Shown here in pieces: positions 40,522 through 50,993 of a DNA stretch of 64,000 nucleotides (position 1 is the stretch's first letter; each line of letters opens with the position of its first letter). The notes under the pieces are model-generated. The model was not told where the DNA came from, did no database searches, and was given only the letters and a program-made list of their open reading frames with translations. The DNA is from Moesziomyces globuligerus (lineage: Eukaryota; Basidiomycota; Ustilaginomycetes; Ustilaginales; Ustilaginaceae). Position numbers and translations under genes: made by a program. The stretch lies in contig JARVLF010000017.1 of assembly GCA_030849465.1 (NCBI GenBank), positions 710,475 through 774,474 of the forward strand, written 5' to 3'.

Positions 40522-41523
40522 CTTGTTGTCAGCGTCAAGCTTTGCTTTCAGAAGTGTGGGATCAGTGCGTGTGTATGAAGCGCACAGTCTCGCTTCCCAC
40601 TTATATGCTGGTCATGTCCGAGACGAGGTGCAGCCACTGCAATGCGGGGGGATCTCAAAAGAGTGAGCCACACAAACGCCTCAGCAGCGCCGTTCGATGC
40701 TCGAAGCGCAAAGGATGTGGGGAAATGGTGCGCCACACGCCCGCATAGCCGATGTCCGAAGGCCGATGTGGCCTCAAACGCAGGGCCAAACATGCCATTG
40801 TGATTGTCATGGTGCCGTGGCAAGTGGGGACCGAAACCACGCAGCAAGCGAGGGTGGGGCGGATCGCAGTAACCGACGTGAGATTCCCGATGCAGGCAAG
40901 ACGCAGCCGAGCATAGCACTCGCCTCACTCTTCACACGCCGGTATTTCGGTACACCCTCCGAAACACCCTTCCAGAACAACACACGGCAGTTCGGACTCT
41001 ATCGGCCCCCGTCGCGGATACGAACTCGGCTCGCGATGCGGTCAGGATACCGGTCCGACGCTCCGATGGGTAGACAACGCTCTGTGCGGGGAGCCGCCCA
41101 ACGGGCTTACGGCTCATGTTCGGACCCAGCTGATGGTCGTTAGCACTTCCGAGGGCCCCGCTGTTGCTGAATACCTGCCGCTTGACAGAGCTGCGATGAG
41201 GTTGTCGGTCTCTGATCGTGCAGACTGCCTCTCCTCCCCCGTCTGCGCCTGACCGTCGCTGGATCTAGCACAGAAACTCTACCAAAGGCTGGAGAATCCG
41301 CGACTTGCGGCGCCCTGGACGCTGGCGCTACGCCGAGCCTTGCCGATGGGCCTCATTTATGTTTACCGCTACGTGTCAAGATCAAGCTCGTATGCCAGCC
41401 CATCGGTGCACCACGTGGAACGAGAAGCTACACACACGGCCGGTTTTATGCTTCGATTGCATGGACGGGAACGTTCCTGATGTGTCTATTCCAAGCGAGC
41501 GAGGAGTGTATGAGCTATCCAAG
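40522..41523. other. 1.0 kb between the GH79 gene and the esterase gene
   Basis: It holds the GH79 promoter at its left end and the 3' flank of the esterase gene at its right. No supportable gene or RNA was seen. Confidence 0.5.
40600..40605 (-). promoter_or_regulatory. TATA box of the GH79 gene
   Basis: TATAAG on the minus strand (in GCATATAAGTGGG), 79 bp before the start codon. Confidence 0.55.
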
Positions 41524-42540
41524 CTAGAGCTGGGCTCTGCGCTGTGTAGTTGTGGGGCGGTCCCATGCCTGTTGGATGAACTGTGCGAACTGGGAGTAGA
41601 CATGGTTTCTGCGTTGGAGCGAGGCGGGCCGACGGGCGATCTTGTCGAAGCCGTGGCCTTCCTTTTCGATGCTGATGAAGCGGGCGTCGGACCTGCCGGC
41701 GTCGGTGAGCTTGCGGACGAGTTTTTCGGATGCGTAGTGGAGCGTATCTACCTGGCCGCAGGCGAGGAGGATGGGCGGGAAAGATGCAGGATCGAGCAAG
41801 TAGACGCTGCAGAGCGGATGGCTCTTGTCGTGTTCGCGAACAAAGTACGAGTCGAGAAAGATGTTGCTGAGCCAGTTGGGAAGAGCGAAGCCGCTGTCAG
41901 GGCGGTCTGTGGTCGGGAGGGGTCGTGCGCCTGGTTTTACGGTGAAGTCGACGGCAGGGTAGAGGGCGGCGAGGCCAGCGATGCGAGCGGGGCCGAGGTG
42001 AGCGGCCACGACGAGGGCGAGATTGCCGCCGGCAGAGAAGCCGCCGAGCGTGATGCGTTGCGGGTCGTAGACCTGGGGCTGGGAGAGGACGTAGTTGAGC
42101 ATGTCGAGGGCGTCGTGGCTGGCGGCCGGGAAGGGATGTTCGGGGGCCTTGCGGTAGTCGGCATCGATCAGAACGCAGTTGGGGCCGAGCGTGTCCAGGA
42201 TGGATGCGATGAAGCCGTAGTCTTCGCCGAGGTTAGGAAGGATGAATCCGGAGCCGTGCCAGGTGATGTGGACCGGAAGGGGCGCCGGGACACCGTCGGA
42301 GGAGGGAGAGACGCGCTTGGAGCGGTAGATGTGGGCGCGGATGGTGCGGCTGGGATCACGGGAGGGTACTTGGACGACATGACGTTCGAATCCGTGGGGT
42401 AACGAGGGTCGACTGCGGAGAAGGAGCGGGCGGAGAGCGGCGAGGGAGCGGATGATGGTGACGAAGAGCTTGAGACGTAGGTAGCGGAGACTCCAGGGAT
42501 GGAGGCGCTCTTGGGCGACGGAGGAAGTTGTGACGGCCAT
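41524..42540 (-). CDS. Alpha/beta hydrolase of the hormone-sensitive-lipase type
   Basis: 338 residues from the ATG at 42,538-42,540 (MAVTTSSVAQERLHPWSLRY); upstream frame has no ATG with a sensible continuation. The oxyanion element is HITWHGSGF (about residue 94), with HGSG where most of the family has HGGG. The nucleophile elbow is GGFSAGGNLA (Ser about 166). The acid is probably Asp in ACGQVDTLHYASEKL (about 262), and the histidine is in EKEGHGFDK (about 296). DYRKAPEHPFPAA is another family mark. Enzymes of this group cleave small esters, lactones or lipids. The natural substrate is unknown. No signal peptide is clear, but a hydrophobic helix (KLFVTIIRSLAALRPLLL) near the N-terminus may bind membranes. 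Confidence 0.87.
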   Translation of the reverse strand: MAVTTSSVAQERLHPWSLRYLRLKLFVTIIRSLAALRPLLLRSRPSLPHGFERHVVQVPSRDPSRTIRAHIYRSKRVSPSSDGVPAPLPVHITWHGSGFILPNLGEDYGFIASILDTLGPNCVLIDADYRKAPEHPFPAASHDALDMLNYVLSQPQVYDPQRITLGGFSAGGNLALVVAAHLGPARIAGLAALYPAVDFTVKPGARPLPTTDRPDSGFALPNWLSNIFLDSYFVREHDKSHPLCSVYLLDPASFPPILLACGQVDTLHYASEKLVRKLTDAGRSDARFISIEKEGHGFDKIARRPASLQRRNHVYSQFAQFIQQAWDRPTTTQRRAQL

Positions 42541-43830
42541 GTTTGTGGGGTGCAAGTGAAGTCTAGGGTATCCTAGCGTGTGGCGTGCGATATGAAGTCT
42601 ATGAAGGCGGCAAGAAGCGAGTGAATGCGGTGGTGGATCGCCTCGTGCGAGGGTTTCAGCGAGCGGAGCGTGAATGCGCGTCGATCCGCGGCGATTTCGT
42701 GTTCCCGATCTGTTGCGTGTGCGACCTTTTGCGGGGATTGAGCGTGGTCCGCCCGATTTGAGCGGCCGGCCACGCCCATCGGCATGCCGAGGTCGCGACG
42801 CAGCTAGGCTGTGGCCACGCCCCAATGCGTATGGACCACCACAGTAGGGCCAAAGGACCAACCGCCGTCAGCCATCGCCACACGTCGTGGATGTGAGAAG
42901 CGAAAGCAGGTACAGGAGACAGGCACAAAGCGTGCCGAGCGAGCTGTCGAACAAGCTCGGAGCAAACAGGCTGCGGTGGGATGGGTGGGGCCGAGGCGGG
43001 TGCATGCATTGCATGCATTGCATGTGGAGGCGAGGCGTCTCTCGAGTGGGATCCTTAATGGATGGATGGATGGATGGATGGATGGCGTGCATCAGTCAGG
43101 GTCCAGTGCGGTTGCTGCCGCGGTGTGCCGCCATGTGCCGCGATGTGCTGCGATGTGCTGAGTTGGGCTGCGCTCGAGTCAGCTCCACATTGCGATTTTG
43201 GGCCAAAACGCGTCGGGCTGAGTGGCCGTCTGGCCCAAGGCAAACGGGGGCGGGATCGGCTGACGCGCCTCCATTCACACATTCAGGGTTCAGGCCCGCG
43301 TCGGCTTCCGCCGTGCTGCGGTCGGATGCCCCGCCAAGGGCGTTGTCCTGCATCGCTGCGCGTCAGCCTAGACAGAGATAGGGTGCCACACACTGCCACA
43401 CGCCAGCCACCATCCGCACCAGCCAGCCCCCTCGCCCCTCTGCCTCGCACCTCTGCCTCGCACCTCTGCCTGACAGCTCCCAGCATCATCATCATCATCA
43501 CCACCACCATCAACTGCCAACACCACCACCATCGCCAACCGTCACAATCCACAAGCTCAATCCGCCAACGCAAATCGCAGACCCACACAGCCGCAATCAC
43601 ACTCCAGGCCCTTCCTCTCCCTCCACTTTCCTTGTCCCACCGTAACACCCCTCTCTCGCTCTCACTCTCAAGCTCAGCCCCGCTCCTTGCCGCATCATCG
43701 TCCCAAGCCCTGCTCCATCTCGCCACTTGACCCGCCTCGCAACTCCCACATCCCTCCCCCACTCCCGCTCTCGCGATCGGGCGGCCTATCTTCATCTGCG
43801 TCTCCCTCTAGCCCGCCCCGTGCGTCGTCC
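42541..43830. promoter_or_regulatory. 1.3-kb divergent region (esterase / BCAS3-type gene) with repeats
   Basis: It contains an ATGG tract (43,058-43,085), short GCATT repeats near 43,004-43,022, a run of GATGTGCTGC units near 43,128-43,160, and an ATC/ACC tract near 43,484-43,515. The last 400 bp are C/T-rich and G-poor, as in the photoreceptor leader. No gene was seen. Confidence 0.55.
43058..43085. repeat. (ATGG)n tract
   Basis: Seven units of the tetranucleotide ATGG/TGGA in exact register. Confidence 0.92.
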
Positions 43831-46800
43831 ATGAGCCCTCGCTCCACCGACACAAATGCGGCCCAATCAAAGCAAAAGAAGAAGAATATCGACGCTGCCA
43901 TAGACGCTTCGCCCTCACAACCACCGGCCCCTACTCCGGCCCAACCACCGGCACCCGCACCGCCGGCACCAGTCTCAGTCTCAGCACCAGCACCTGCTCC
44001 GACTCAGCCTCAGCCCACCCACCACCAATCCCCGCGCGTCTTTGTTGCTTCCACCCTCAAGCCCGTCTCGGCCATCGACACCGTCACCTCCACCATCTCG
44101 GCGCTCTCCCATCACGCAAACCGTGGCATCTCCAGCCTCATCGCTGCGCACTCCACCGCGCCCGATCCCGCATCGCCGCACCTGCTCGCCTCCACCGCCA
44201 ACTCCACCCCTCTCCGCACCGATGGCTCCGTCTCTCCCATTTACGATGCCTTCCACAACGCCGGCGCTACTCCCGTAGATCCTGACCGCATTCATGCCGC
44301 CCTCAGCGGCGTGCATCCACACGGTCAGCCTCCCCGCAAGCCCTCTCCCCTCGTCCTCTGGTCGCGCTGGGATCGCTTGCCCAACCCTGCTCATCCGCAC
44401 AACTCGCTCCCCATCCTCATCTCCTACTTCGACGATGGCTGCCTTCAAGCTCTCGTCGTCCAGGACCGCAACATCTCCGAGCTCCTCTGCCTCCCGCACG
44501 CAGCTCAGGCTCTGCTCGAGCACGACCATCTCGATGCGGCGCCGAACGCCAAGCTGCTGACTGCCTTCATCCGACATCCGCTTGCCGACTCCGCAGAGCC
44601 GCAACTCCTCATGGTCCTTCAAGAGCAGCAAGCGCCCGCTCAGCTCATCGCTTACTCGCTATCCACCCATCGCGTGCATCGCTCGGTCGAGCTCCAGCAC
44701 CGCCCCTCGACGCCCTCCGAGCAAGCCTCGCCCACGCACGAGCGCAGCTCCGCCCTGTGGCAGCAAGTCGATGTTCAGTCCAACCAACGCTTCCTCGTTC
44801 TCTCCTTTGCCTCGCCGCCCTCGATTCACGTCCTCTCGGCGTCCACGCTCCAGTACCTTCATCCTCCCTTGCTCGATGCCGCGTCTCCCTCCGACGCACG
44901 TCCACCTTCCATCTCGCTTTCCAACCGCTTGCTCGCATACGCATCCACCTCGACCGCATCCCTCTCCCCCATTCGCTTCGACGCGCGTACGATGCCCAAC
45001 ACTTCCTTCCCGGACTCCTCCCGGCCTCATGCTGGTCCTCATCCCGCTGCCTCAGCACGTGTCGGCGAAATGCGCGACAACCTCTTCGAGACTTCGGCAC
45101 AGGTCGGCGACGCCGCACGCCGCATCACAGGCGGCGTCATCAGCGGCGTCCGGACTCTTGGAGAGTGGGGCAGCTCCTACTGGCCTAATCCAGGCAGTCC
45201 CCCTACCCCTGCCGCCTTCACCCCTCCCAACGCCAGTCTGCTCTCCCAGTCCGCTCCTCATTCCGTACACCCATCGCGACCCGCTTCCTCGGCTTTCAAC
45301 TCGCCAAGCCTGCTCGCTCTAGACTCTGGCCCCACAGCAAAGCGCCTCTCATCCGGAACCGCCATCTCTCCCCTCACCAAGTCGGACGCAACCTCTCACG
45401 CCTCGGCCTCACAAGCACATGCTGCGTGCATTCGCGTCGTAGATCTTGGCTCATATGCACGCACCGTCTGCGCATTTGCTCCCTCGAGCTCCGCCATTGC
45501 ACTCATCGCATTCAGCCCCTGCGGCCGCATGATCCTCGCCGCAGACGTCCTCGGCCACGCCTTCCACGTCTTCGAACTGCCAATCGCTGGTGCGTTTGGA
45601 AGCTCCAGCCAGCCTTCCGCCTCCACCGTCCTGCATCGCTACAAGCTCATCCGCGGAATCACCGTTGCAGATGCAGTGCACGCAGAGTGGAGCCACGATG
45701 CCCAATGGATCGCCATCGGCACCCGAAGCGGCTCCGTCCATATCTATGCCGTCAATCCATTCGGCGGCCTGCCGTCCATCGCCAATCACGTCCTTGGCAA
45801 GGTACGCAATCCACAAGCACTCCAGCCCTTTGGCATCTCGCTTCACAGCTCCGCTCGTTCCGTCCGACCGGCCCAGCCCGTACATCAGGACGCCTCTGCT
45901 CAATCCCCCACCGCACTCAGAGCAGAAGCTGGCCCTGCGACGCCACTCGGGCCTGCTAACTCGACAAAGTACAGCCCGCCCTCTTTCCTGCTGATCAACG
46001 GCGGCTCGTCAAGCTCGGATGCAGACCCGGGAGCTGAGGCCAGCACGCCTTTTGAGCTGCTCACAAATGATCCGCGCTCGGCCAGTGTCACGCTTCACTC
46101 GGTTCGCTGCTGGAGCTCACAGGCTCGCAGCCGCGTCGCTGCCGAGGACACCGAAACCTTGCACAGCGCCAGCCCTGAAGCCAAGCAGCGCTTCGCTTCT
46201 TCCACGTCCCCGCGCTCCTCCGGCCTCACGCACATGATGCGCAAGGCAGGAGAAGGCCTCCTCAGCGGTCAGCACATCCCGCGACTCCAGGTCGAATGCA
46301 CGCGCGTCGCCTTGTGGGACCACCTTGTGCCTGATACTGACACCGCCACCAAGCATAGCACATCCATGATTTTCGAGCTTGGTGACACCTCCCGCCTCAA
46401 GGACCGATCCGACGACGCCAGTCCCAGGAGAACATCCTCCATTGCCAAAGCCGAAATCGAGACGTACAGCCAGGCGCCCGCCATGCTGCCCAGCTCCATC
46501 TACCTCTCCCGCCAGACCTTCTTCCACGCACGCACTCCTGTGAGTGGTAAGCTCGCACTCTCGGCGGGCGCAACAGCTTCTTCCAACGAGTCGTACCTGC
46601 GCTGCATTCAAAGGCGAGGCTCGCGGCCCATTCAGGTTCGTCGCACTGCGCGACTGGTTTCTCGCGAGCCCTCGTCGGAGGGACCCAGCTCATTCGGAGA
46701 TAGCTTGTCCGGCGCTTTCGACCAGATGTCGTTTCATCCAGACAAGCTGCCACCCAGAAGTGCCTCGGCGCACATTCCGAGCTTCCCTCAGGGTCAAAGA

Positions 46801-47826
46801 GGTCGCTCCTCAGGCTGGACCTCGGGCAGCTCCATCCCCATTCGCATCGTTGCAGGTGGTCTGGGAGGTATTTATCGCGCTGGCAAAGAGCTCGGTCGCG
46901 GCGTCGAGATGGCACGTCGACGCACCAGCGGCGCTTCCCGCGGCATCGGCCCTGATCTGGACACCCGCTATGCAGCAGCCTCCGGCGCATCAGTCTCTTT
47001 CGATGGCGAAGATGACGTCGACCTGCTCGGCGACGACGAGGGTATGCGGGCCTCAGCGCAACGACGCTACGTGGCTTGCAAATCTCCGGATCCACACTTG
47101 GACGCGGCATCCATGCCATCGCAAGCGTCGTTGATGTCGACGCTGAGGAACGACGGACAGTTGCGAGGCTCGCAGCCCAGCTCTGCTGAGACTCCTTCCA
47201 CGCGGTTCAGCGAGACCGAGGACGCCGGCTTGGACGGCGGTATCGGCAGTGCGGACGACTGCGACTGGGATGCCATTGAGGCTAGCCGCAGCCCGGTCCC
47301 GTTGCAGGCGTCTGTTTCGAGCGATGGCGCCAGCGGGCTGCCGGGCATGCCGGGCGGTGTCGAGATCGACAGCCTCGATGACGATTTCACAGTGGGCCGA
47401 CTTGACGAGGATTCCGGACAAAGCACGGTGACTCAGTCATTGTCCAACATTGCCGTCCTGTCGCAGCCGCCCACGAGCAAAGTGACCCCGCCCAAGGAAC
47501 TGGTCTACGCTCTCCCCGCCGGCGCCTCGACGCGCTCGAGCCTGCTGAGCCAGAGCACGGGCCTAGCTGGCCCTTTCGAGGCTCGGAGCGACGTCAAGGA
47601 CCCTCGCTCGACCATTCGCGACGCCAGCCCATCCCAATCGGATGGCGGTGGCGATAGCGGCAGCCAGGATAGCGCCGCCTCGGGTCTGCTCTGCGAAGGC
47701 AGCAAAGAGACTTTTGTCGCCGAGGCTCAGGTCGTGAAGGTAGAGGACATCACTCCGATTCCCGTTGCCAAGATCAGCACGTCGGGCGGCGGCGGAAAGA
47801 AGAAGAAGAAGAAGTCAGGGCGATGA
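43831..47826 (+). CDS. BCAS3-type WD40 protein (phagophore assembly-site factor family)
   Basis: 1331 residues from the ATG at 43,831 (TCCATGAGC). The frame is open further upstream but has no ATG there. A Pro/Ala/Ser-rich head (about 1-80) is followed by a beta-propeller-like region. The diagnostic part is at about 610-650: HAEWSHDAQWIAIGTRSGSV followed by HIYAVNPFGG, then GKVRNPQ, which matches the BCAS3 domain ('W..DS..IA.GT..GT.H.Y.INPYGG...HV.G.V.N'). LIAFSPCGRMILAADVLGHA just before it is another blade. Low-complexity Ser-rich segments, an Asp/Glu-rich part (about 1055-1075) and a Lys run (KKKKKK) at the very end complete it. In animals BCAS3 acts with C16orf70/PHAF1 at the autophagy initiation site by binding PI3P/PI4P. 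Confidence 0.82.
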   Translation: MSPRSTDTNAAQSKQKKKNIDAAIDASPSQPPAPTPAQPPAPAPPAPVSVSAPAPAPTQPQPTHHQSPRVFVASTLKPVSAIDTVTSTISALSHHANRGISSLIAAHSTAPDPASPHLLASTANSTPLRTDGSVSPIYDAFHNAGATPVDPDRIHAALSGVHPHGQPPRKPSPLVLWSRWDRLPNPAHPHNSLPILISYFDDGCLQALVVQDRNISELLCLPHAAQALLEHDHLDAAPNAKLLTAFIRHPLADSAEPQLLMVLQEQQAPAQLIAYSLSTHRVHRSVELQHRPSTPSEQASPTHERSSALWQQVDVQSNQRFLVLSFASPPSIHVLSASTLQYLHPPLLDAASPSDARPPSISLSNRLLAYASTSTASLSPIRFDARTMPNTSFPDSSRPHAGPHPAASARVGEMRDNLFETSAQVGDAARRITGGVISGVRTLGEWGSSYWPNPGSPPTPAAFTPPNASLLSQSAPHSVHPSRPASSAFNSPSLLALDSGPTAKRLSSGTAISPLTKSDATSHASASQAHAACIRVVDLGSYARTVCAFAPSSSAIALIAFSPCGRMILAADVLGHAFHVFELPIAGAFGSSSQPSASTVLHRYKLIRGITVADAVHAEWSHDAQWIAIGTRSGSVHIYAVNPFGGLPSIANHVLGKVRNPQALQPFGISLHSSARSVRPAQPVHQDASAQSPTALRAEAGPATPLGPANSTKYSPPSFLLINGGSSSSDADPGAEASTPFELLTNDPRSASVTLHSVRCWSSQARSRVAAEDTETLHSASPEAKQRFASSTSPRSSGLTHMMRKAGEGLLSGQHIPRLQVECTRVALWDHLVPDTDTATKHSTSMIFELGDTSRLKDRSDDASPRRTSSIAKAEIETYSQAPAMLPSSIYLSRQTFFHARTPVSGKLALSAGATASSNESYLRCIQRRGSRPIQVRRTARLVSREPSSEGPSSFGDSLSGAFDQMSFHPDKLPPRSASAHIPSFPQGQRGRSSGWTSGSSIPIRIVAGGLGGIYRAGKELGRGVEMARRRTSGASRGIGPDLDTRYAAASGASVSFDGEDDVDLLGDDEGMRASAQRRYVACKSPDPHLDAASMPSQASLMSTLRNDGQLRGSQPSSAETPSTRFSETEDAGLDGGIGSADDCDWDAIEASRSPVPLQASVSSDGASGLPGMPGGVEIDSLDDDFTVGRLDEDSGQSTVTQSLSNIAVLSQPPTSKVTPPKELVYALPAGASTRSSLLSQSTGLAGPFEARSDVKDPRSTIRDASPSQSDGGGDSGSQDSAASGLLCEGSKETFVAEAQVVKVEDITPIPVAKISTSGGGGKKKKKKSGR

Positions 47827-48074
47827 TGTTGCGGACGAAGCATCTGACCAAGCAACCGCGATCGGTGCAGATATCCCGACGAGTCACGACTCCCGACCCG
47901 GCCATTGAATCTGACCAGGCGAATATCTTGATCATACAAACAATTCTAGATGACTGACGCAGATCCGGGCCGCCCTGATACTGAGGCTGTGACGATTAGC
48001 GCATCGGTGAGTGTAAAGACATGAATGCAGAGCGACAAAGTACAGATGGGGGGTCTTGCCTAGGGGGTGCGGTA

Positions 48075-49310
48075 TTACTTTGTGGCTTTGCTGGCCATGG
48101 AGGTGACGCGCCTGTCGTAGAGCTCCTTGTCCTTGCCTTCCCAGTTGGAGCCGTAGCCGTTGTTCATGGCGCGCTGCATGCTCTTGTGGGTGACGGTGTT
48201 GTCGCCATTGTCGAGGATGGCGAGGCCACGCCTGTACCAGTCTGGCGCCACACGGAGCAAAGGGAGGAGGTTGGCGAAGGCGGGGAGGAGGAGATGCTGG
48301 GAGAGGCCCGAGTCGAGGCTGGCGACGACGTGCTCTGCGACCTGGATGGGCTCGAGGACCGGGGTGAAGAAGGGGTCGGCGTGGTCTTCCATACCGTCAC
48401 CGAGGGCAGTGCGGACCTTGGTAGGAGCAACGAGCGTGGTGCGGACACGAGGAGCGTTGTAGCGGGTGCGCATCTCGATGGCGAGACACTCGTGGAAGGC
48501 AAGCGCCGCCGCCTTGGAGGTGGCGTACTCGGACATGGAAGGGAGCGTTGCGTATGCACCGGCCGACGAGACGGTGACAATGTGGCCGTGGTTGCGAGCG
48601 ATCATGTCTGGCACGAACTCCTTGACCGTGATCCAGTTGGCGAGCGTGTTGATGCGCCACAGGCGCTCGGCCGAGTCGAGATCGACGTCGAGGATGGTGT
48701 TGCCCGAAGCCACGCCGGCGCAGTTGATGAGCACACCGACCTTCTTTCCGCCGAAAGCCTGGCGGATCTTTTGTCCGACCTGGCCCATCTGCTCGCGATT
48801 AGAGACATCGGTCTTGAAGTAGAGGATCTCGGGGGCGCCGGCGGGAGCGGCAATGTAAGCGGGAGGAGCCATGTCGAGCACCGCAATGTGCGCCTTCTTC
48901 TTATGGCTCAGGAGCTGAACGATCTCCTTGCCGATACCCTGGGATCCGCCGGTGATGACGACAATGTCGTTGGCATAGTCGATGGGATCGCGGCGCCACT
49001 CGGTGTGGTTGCGGACATAGCGGTTGAGCGCACGGTTGAGGGTACGGATGAGGACGAAGGACCAGATGTAGCCGATCCACCTGTACTGGGTGAAGAGGAG
49101 CGAGCGGACGAGAGGAAGGAGGCGGTCAACGGTGGTGGGGATGGCCAGCGATGGGTTGTTGTGCTTGTGGTAGAGGATGGAGAGAGCCGGAAGGATGGCG
49201 AGGAAGGGCGTAGAGAAAGGAACCTTGGCGAGGATGCGAAGAATCGTATCGAATGTGAATGGTTCACTGAACTGGGTGAGCCCGTTTGCGGAAGTCGAGG
49301 AGGCCGTCAT
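48075..49310 (-). CDS. Membrane-associated short-chain dehydrogenase/reductase
   Basis: 411 residues, ATG at 49,308-49,310. Two hydrophobic stretches near the N-terminus (PFSTPFLAILPALSILYH about 31-48; YRWIGYIWSFVLI about 75-88) should anchor it to ER or lipid-droplet membranes. The classical SDR motifs are complete: VVITGGSQGIGKEI (about 114-127), Asp-Val after it (YFKTDVSNRE), NCAG (VLINCAGVASG), the Ser in VTVSSAGAYAT (about 244) and YATSK (Tyr about 261, Lys about 265). This makes a catalytically competent NAD(P) enzyme. Length and the N-terminal anchor resemble RDH10/DHRS-like retinol, sterol or lipid dehydrogenases. The substrate is not clear. A TATA box lies ~100 bp upstream. It converges with the BCAS3-type gene. 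Confidence 0.88.
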   Translation of the reverse strand: MTASSTSANGLTQFSEPFTFDTILRILAKVPFSTPFLAILPALSILYHKHNNPSLAIPTTVDRLLPLVRSLLFTQYRWIGYIWSFVLIRTLNRALNRYVRNHTEWRRDPIDYANDIVVITGGSQGIGKEIVQLLSHKKKAHIAVLDMAPPAYIAAPAGAPEILYFKTDVSNREQMGQVGQKIRQAFGGKKVGVLINCAGVASGNTILDVDLDSAERLWRINTLANWITVKEFVPDMIARNHGHIVTVSSAGAYATLPSMSEYATSKAAALAFHECLAIEMRTRYNAPRVRTTLVAPTKVRTALGDGMEDHADPFFTPVLEPIQVAEHVVASLDSGLSQHLLLPAFANLLPLLRVAPDWYRRGLAILDNGDNTVTHKSMQRAMNNGYGSNWEGKDKELYDRRVTSMASKATK

Positions 49311-49405
49311 TTCTACTGGCTCAAGAGGGTGTGGGGAGATGATCCTGGAGAGGAGGTCGTTGGTTCAAGCGAAGCCACGGACATGGAACACAGGCGGACG
49401 TTGGA

Positions 49406-49413
49406 CTTATATA
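49406..49413 (-). promoter_or_regulatory. TATA box of the membrane SDR gene
   Basis: TATATAAG on the minus strand, about 100 bp before the ATG. Confidence 0.6.
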
Positions 49414-50346
49414 CAAAGATAGGCCATTGTGATTGCGAGCGGCATCGGTGTTTAAGCGGATGTGGGGGGCGGATGGAAAAAGAGCGAGTGTGGGGGACGA
49501 GCGAGGGCGGCACAGTAGCTCGGCAAGCGTGACGAGGGAGCAGTCCGCATTCGTGTGAAATGCAAGCCTTTCAGGGTCTTGGAGCGCGCCTTGGGAGCCG
49601 CAACGCTGGGTTCGCCTCCACTCTTTACAAACAATGGCGCTGCGGCAGAGCGAGAGTGCGGGCACGACGGGCGCCACTCTCATGCGCAACCAGACACGAG
49701 CAAAGCGACGACAGAGCCGCCAGCAGCTCGTTCGAACCCAAGTGTTGGGGAAGACCTTGGTCTATTTGCATGCGTGTGATGTACTGCTGCATGCACTCCA
49801 CCCGGCCTGCGGCCTGGCCCCTTCCATCCACCTTGCCGACAGCCAATGGGCCCGCGACGGGTGCCCCCTTCTGACTCTTTTGGGTGCAAGCACACCCGTC
49901 CTCGAAAAGCCATGTCAGCGATCAACTCATCGGGACTTTATGAACAACAATAACGCAATCATCGTTGCAGGAAGGTGTAGGTCGAAGAGGGCCTGGCCTG
50001 GGCTGGCAACGATGCTGGTGCGAAGCAAAGGTACTGGGCCAGAAGCGTGTCATATTTTCCTTGTGCAACCTCGCGGCGGACAGCGAACGAAAATCACAGC
50101 TGCGCAGAGCGACGTCAGAAAGGCGCGTGAAACTTGCTCTCGCATCGGGCATCTCTCCCCCTTTCAAGGTCATCATGACTAAGCGGCTCAGCTCGGCCTC
50201 CACGGGTGTGGCCTGGTCTCCTAGCTCATCCGCTGCACCCCGCACTCGCCACCGTACGCTCTGCTACCACCGCCAACAATCCTCTGCATCCACTACCTAC
50301 CAAGCTCGAGCGTTCGCTGCGTCGCGACCGTATCGAGATCTGCAAC

Positions 50347-50430
50347 ATGCTTTCCTTCGCCACATTCGGCATCACCTTCTTTGTGGCCATGGTCGCCATC
50401 AGCACCGTCATCACCATTCTCGAGTGGTGA
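50347..50430 (+). CDS. Possible 27-residue membrane peptide
   Basis: A short frame begins at ATG 50,347: MLSFATFGITFFVAMVAIST, ending ILEW. Almost the whole peptide is one uncharged hydrophobic helix, with a single Glu near the end. The frame stays open further upstream (about 50,206) with a basic segment (LERSLRRDRIEICN) before the helix, so the peptide could be the last exon of a longer small protein. I do not recognise it. It lies in non-coding DNA upstream of RPP1 on the same strand. Confidence 0.2.
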   Translation: MLSFATFGITFFVAMVAISTVITILEW

Positions 50431-50993
50431 TGGCTCTCGGCCAGAGCGCCACCCAAGAGTGACCTCTTTTGGCGCTCTACAGCATTCACTCGTCGCGCCG
50501 AATCCACCCCTCCTCTCTGCGCTCCACCTATCGCTTCGATGGCAGCGGAAAGGTACGCTGACTTGGCAGCGCTCATACCTCTCCAGGTCCTCCTTCAAGC
50601 ACGCCTCTGCTGCGCGCCCGAGCCCGCTTTACTGTACTACCCTGACACACTCTGTCCTCCACGCTGCAATCTATACCCCTCCGAGAGCTCGTATCATCCC
50701 CCTGCGTCGACGCATGTCAAGGGCTTCAGAGTGAGTTGGCCTGTGAAATGGCGGTGAAGGGCGGGGCAGCCGGTGCGTGTTAAGGTGCAGCCGAGTTTTG
50801 AAGTGTGAGACTCTGTGTCATAACATATGCACACAAAACGGCCAGTGCCGAATTCCGCGATTTGGGTCCTTTTTTGCTCGTTGGCTCCACTTCAGAAGGA
50901 AGCTCCAGAAAGGGCATCTCTCTTCGCTCTTCACCCTCGCTCGATCTTCCTCCTCACGGCCAATCTGGACGGTCTGTCCTGCTAGTTGCCGCC

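Larger units (their letters stand above)
49311..50993. other. 1.7 kb between the membrane SDR gene and RPP1
   Basis: The SDR promoter is at the left and the RPP1 leader at the right. Several frames of 100-180 codons lack domains. A 27-codon hydrophobic frame at 50,347 is listed separately. Confidence 0.5.

Noticed and set aside
43687..43830. Longer N-terminus for the BCAS3-type protein
   Set aside because: It begins with TTG, and the first ATG is at 43,831.
49730..49745. Another GTTCGAACC tRNA-like box
   Set aside because: No paired stems are present around it.
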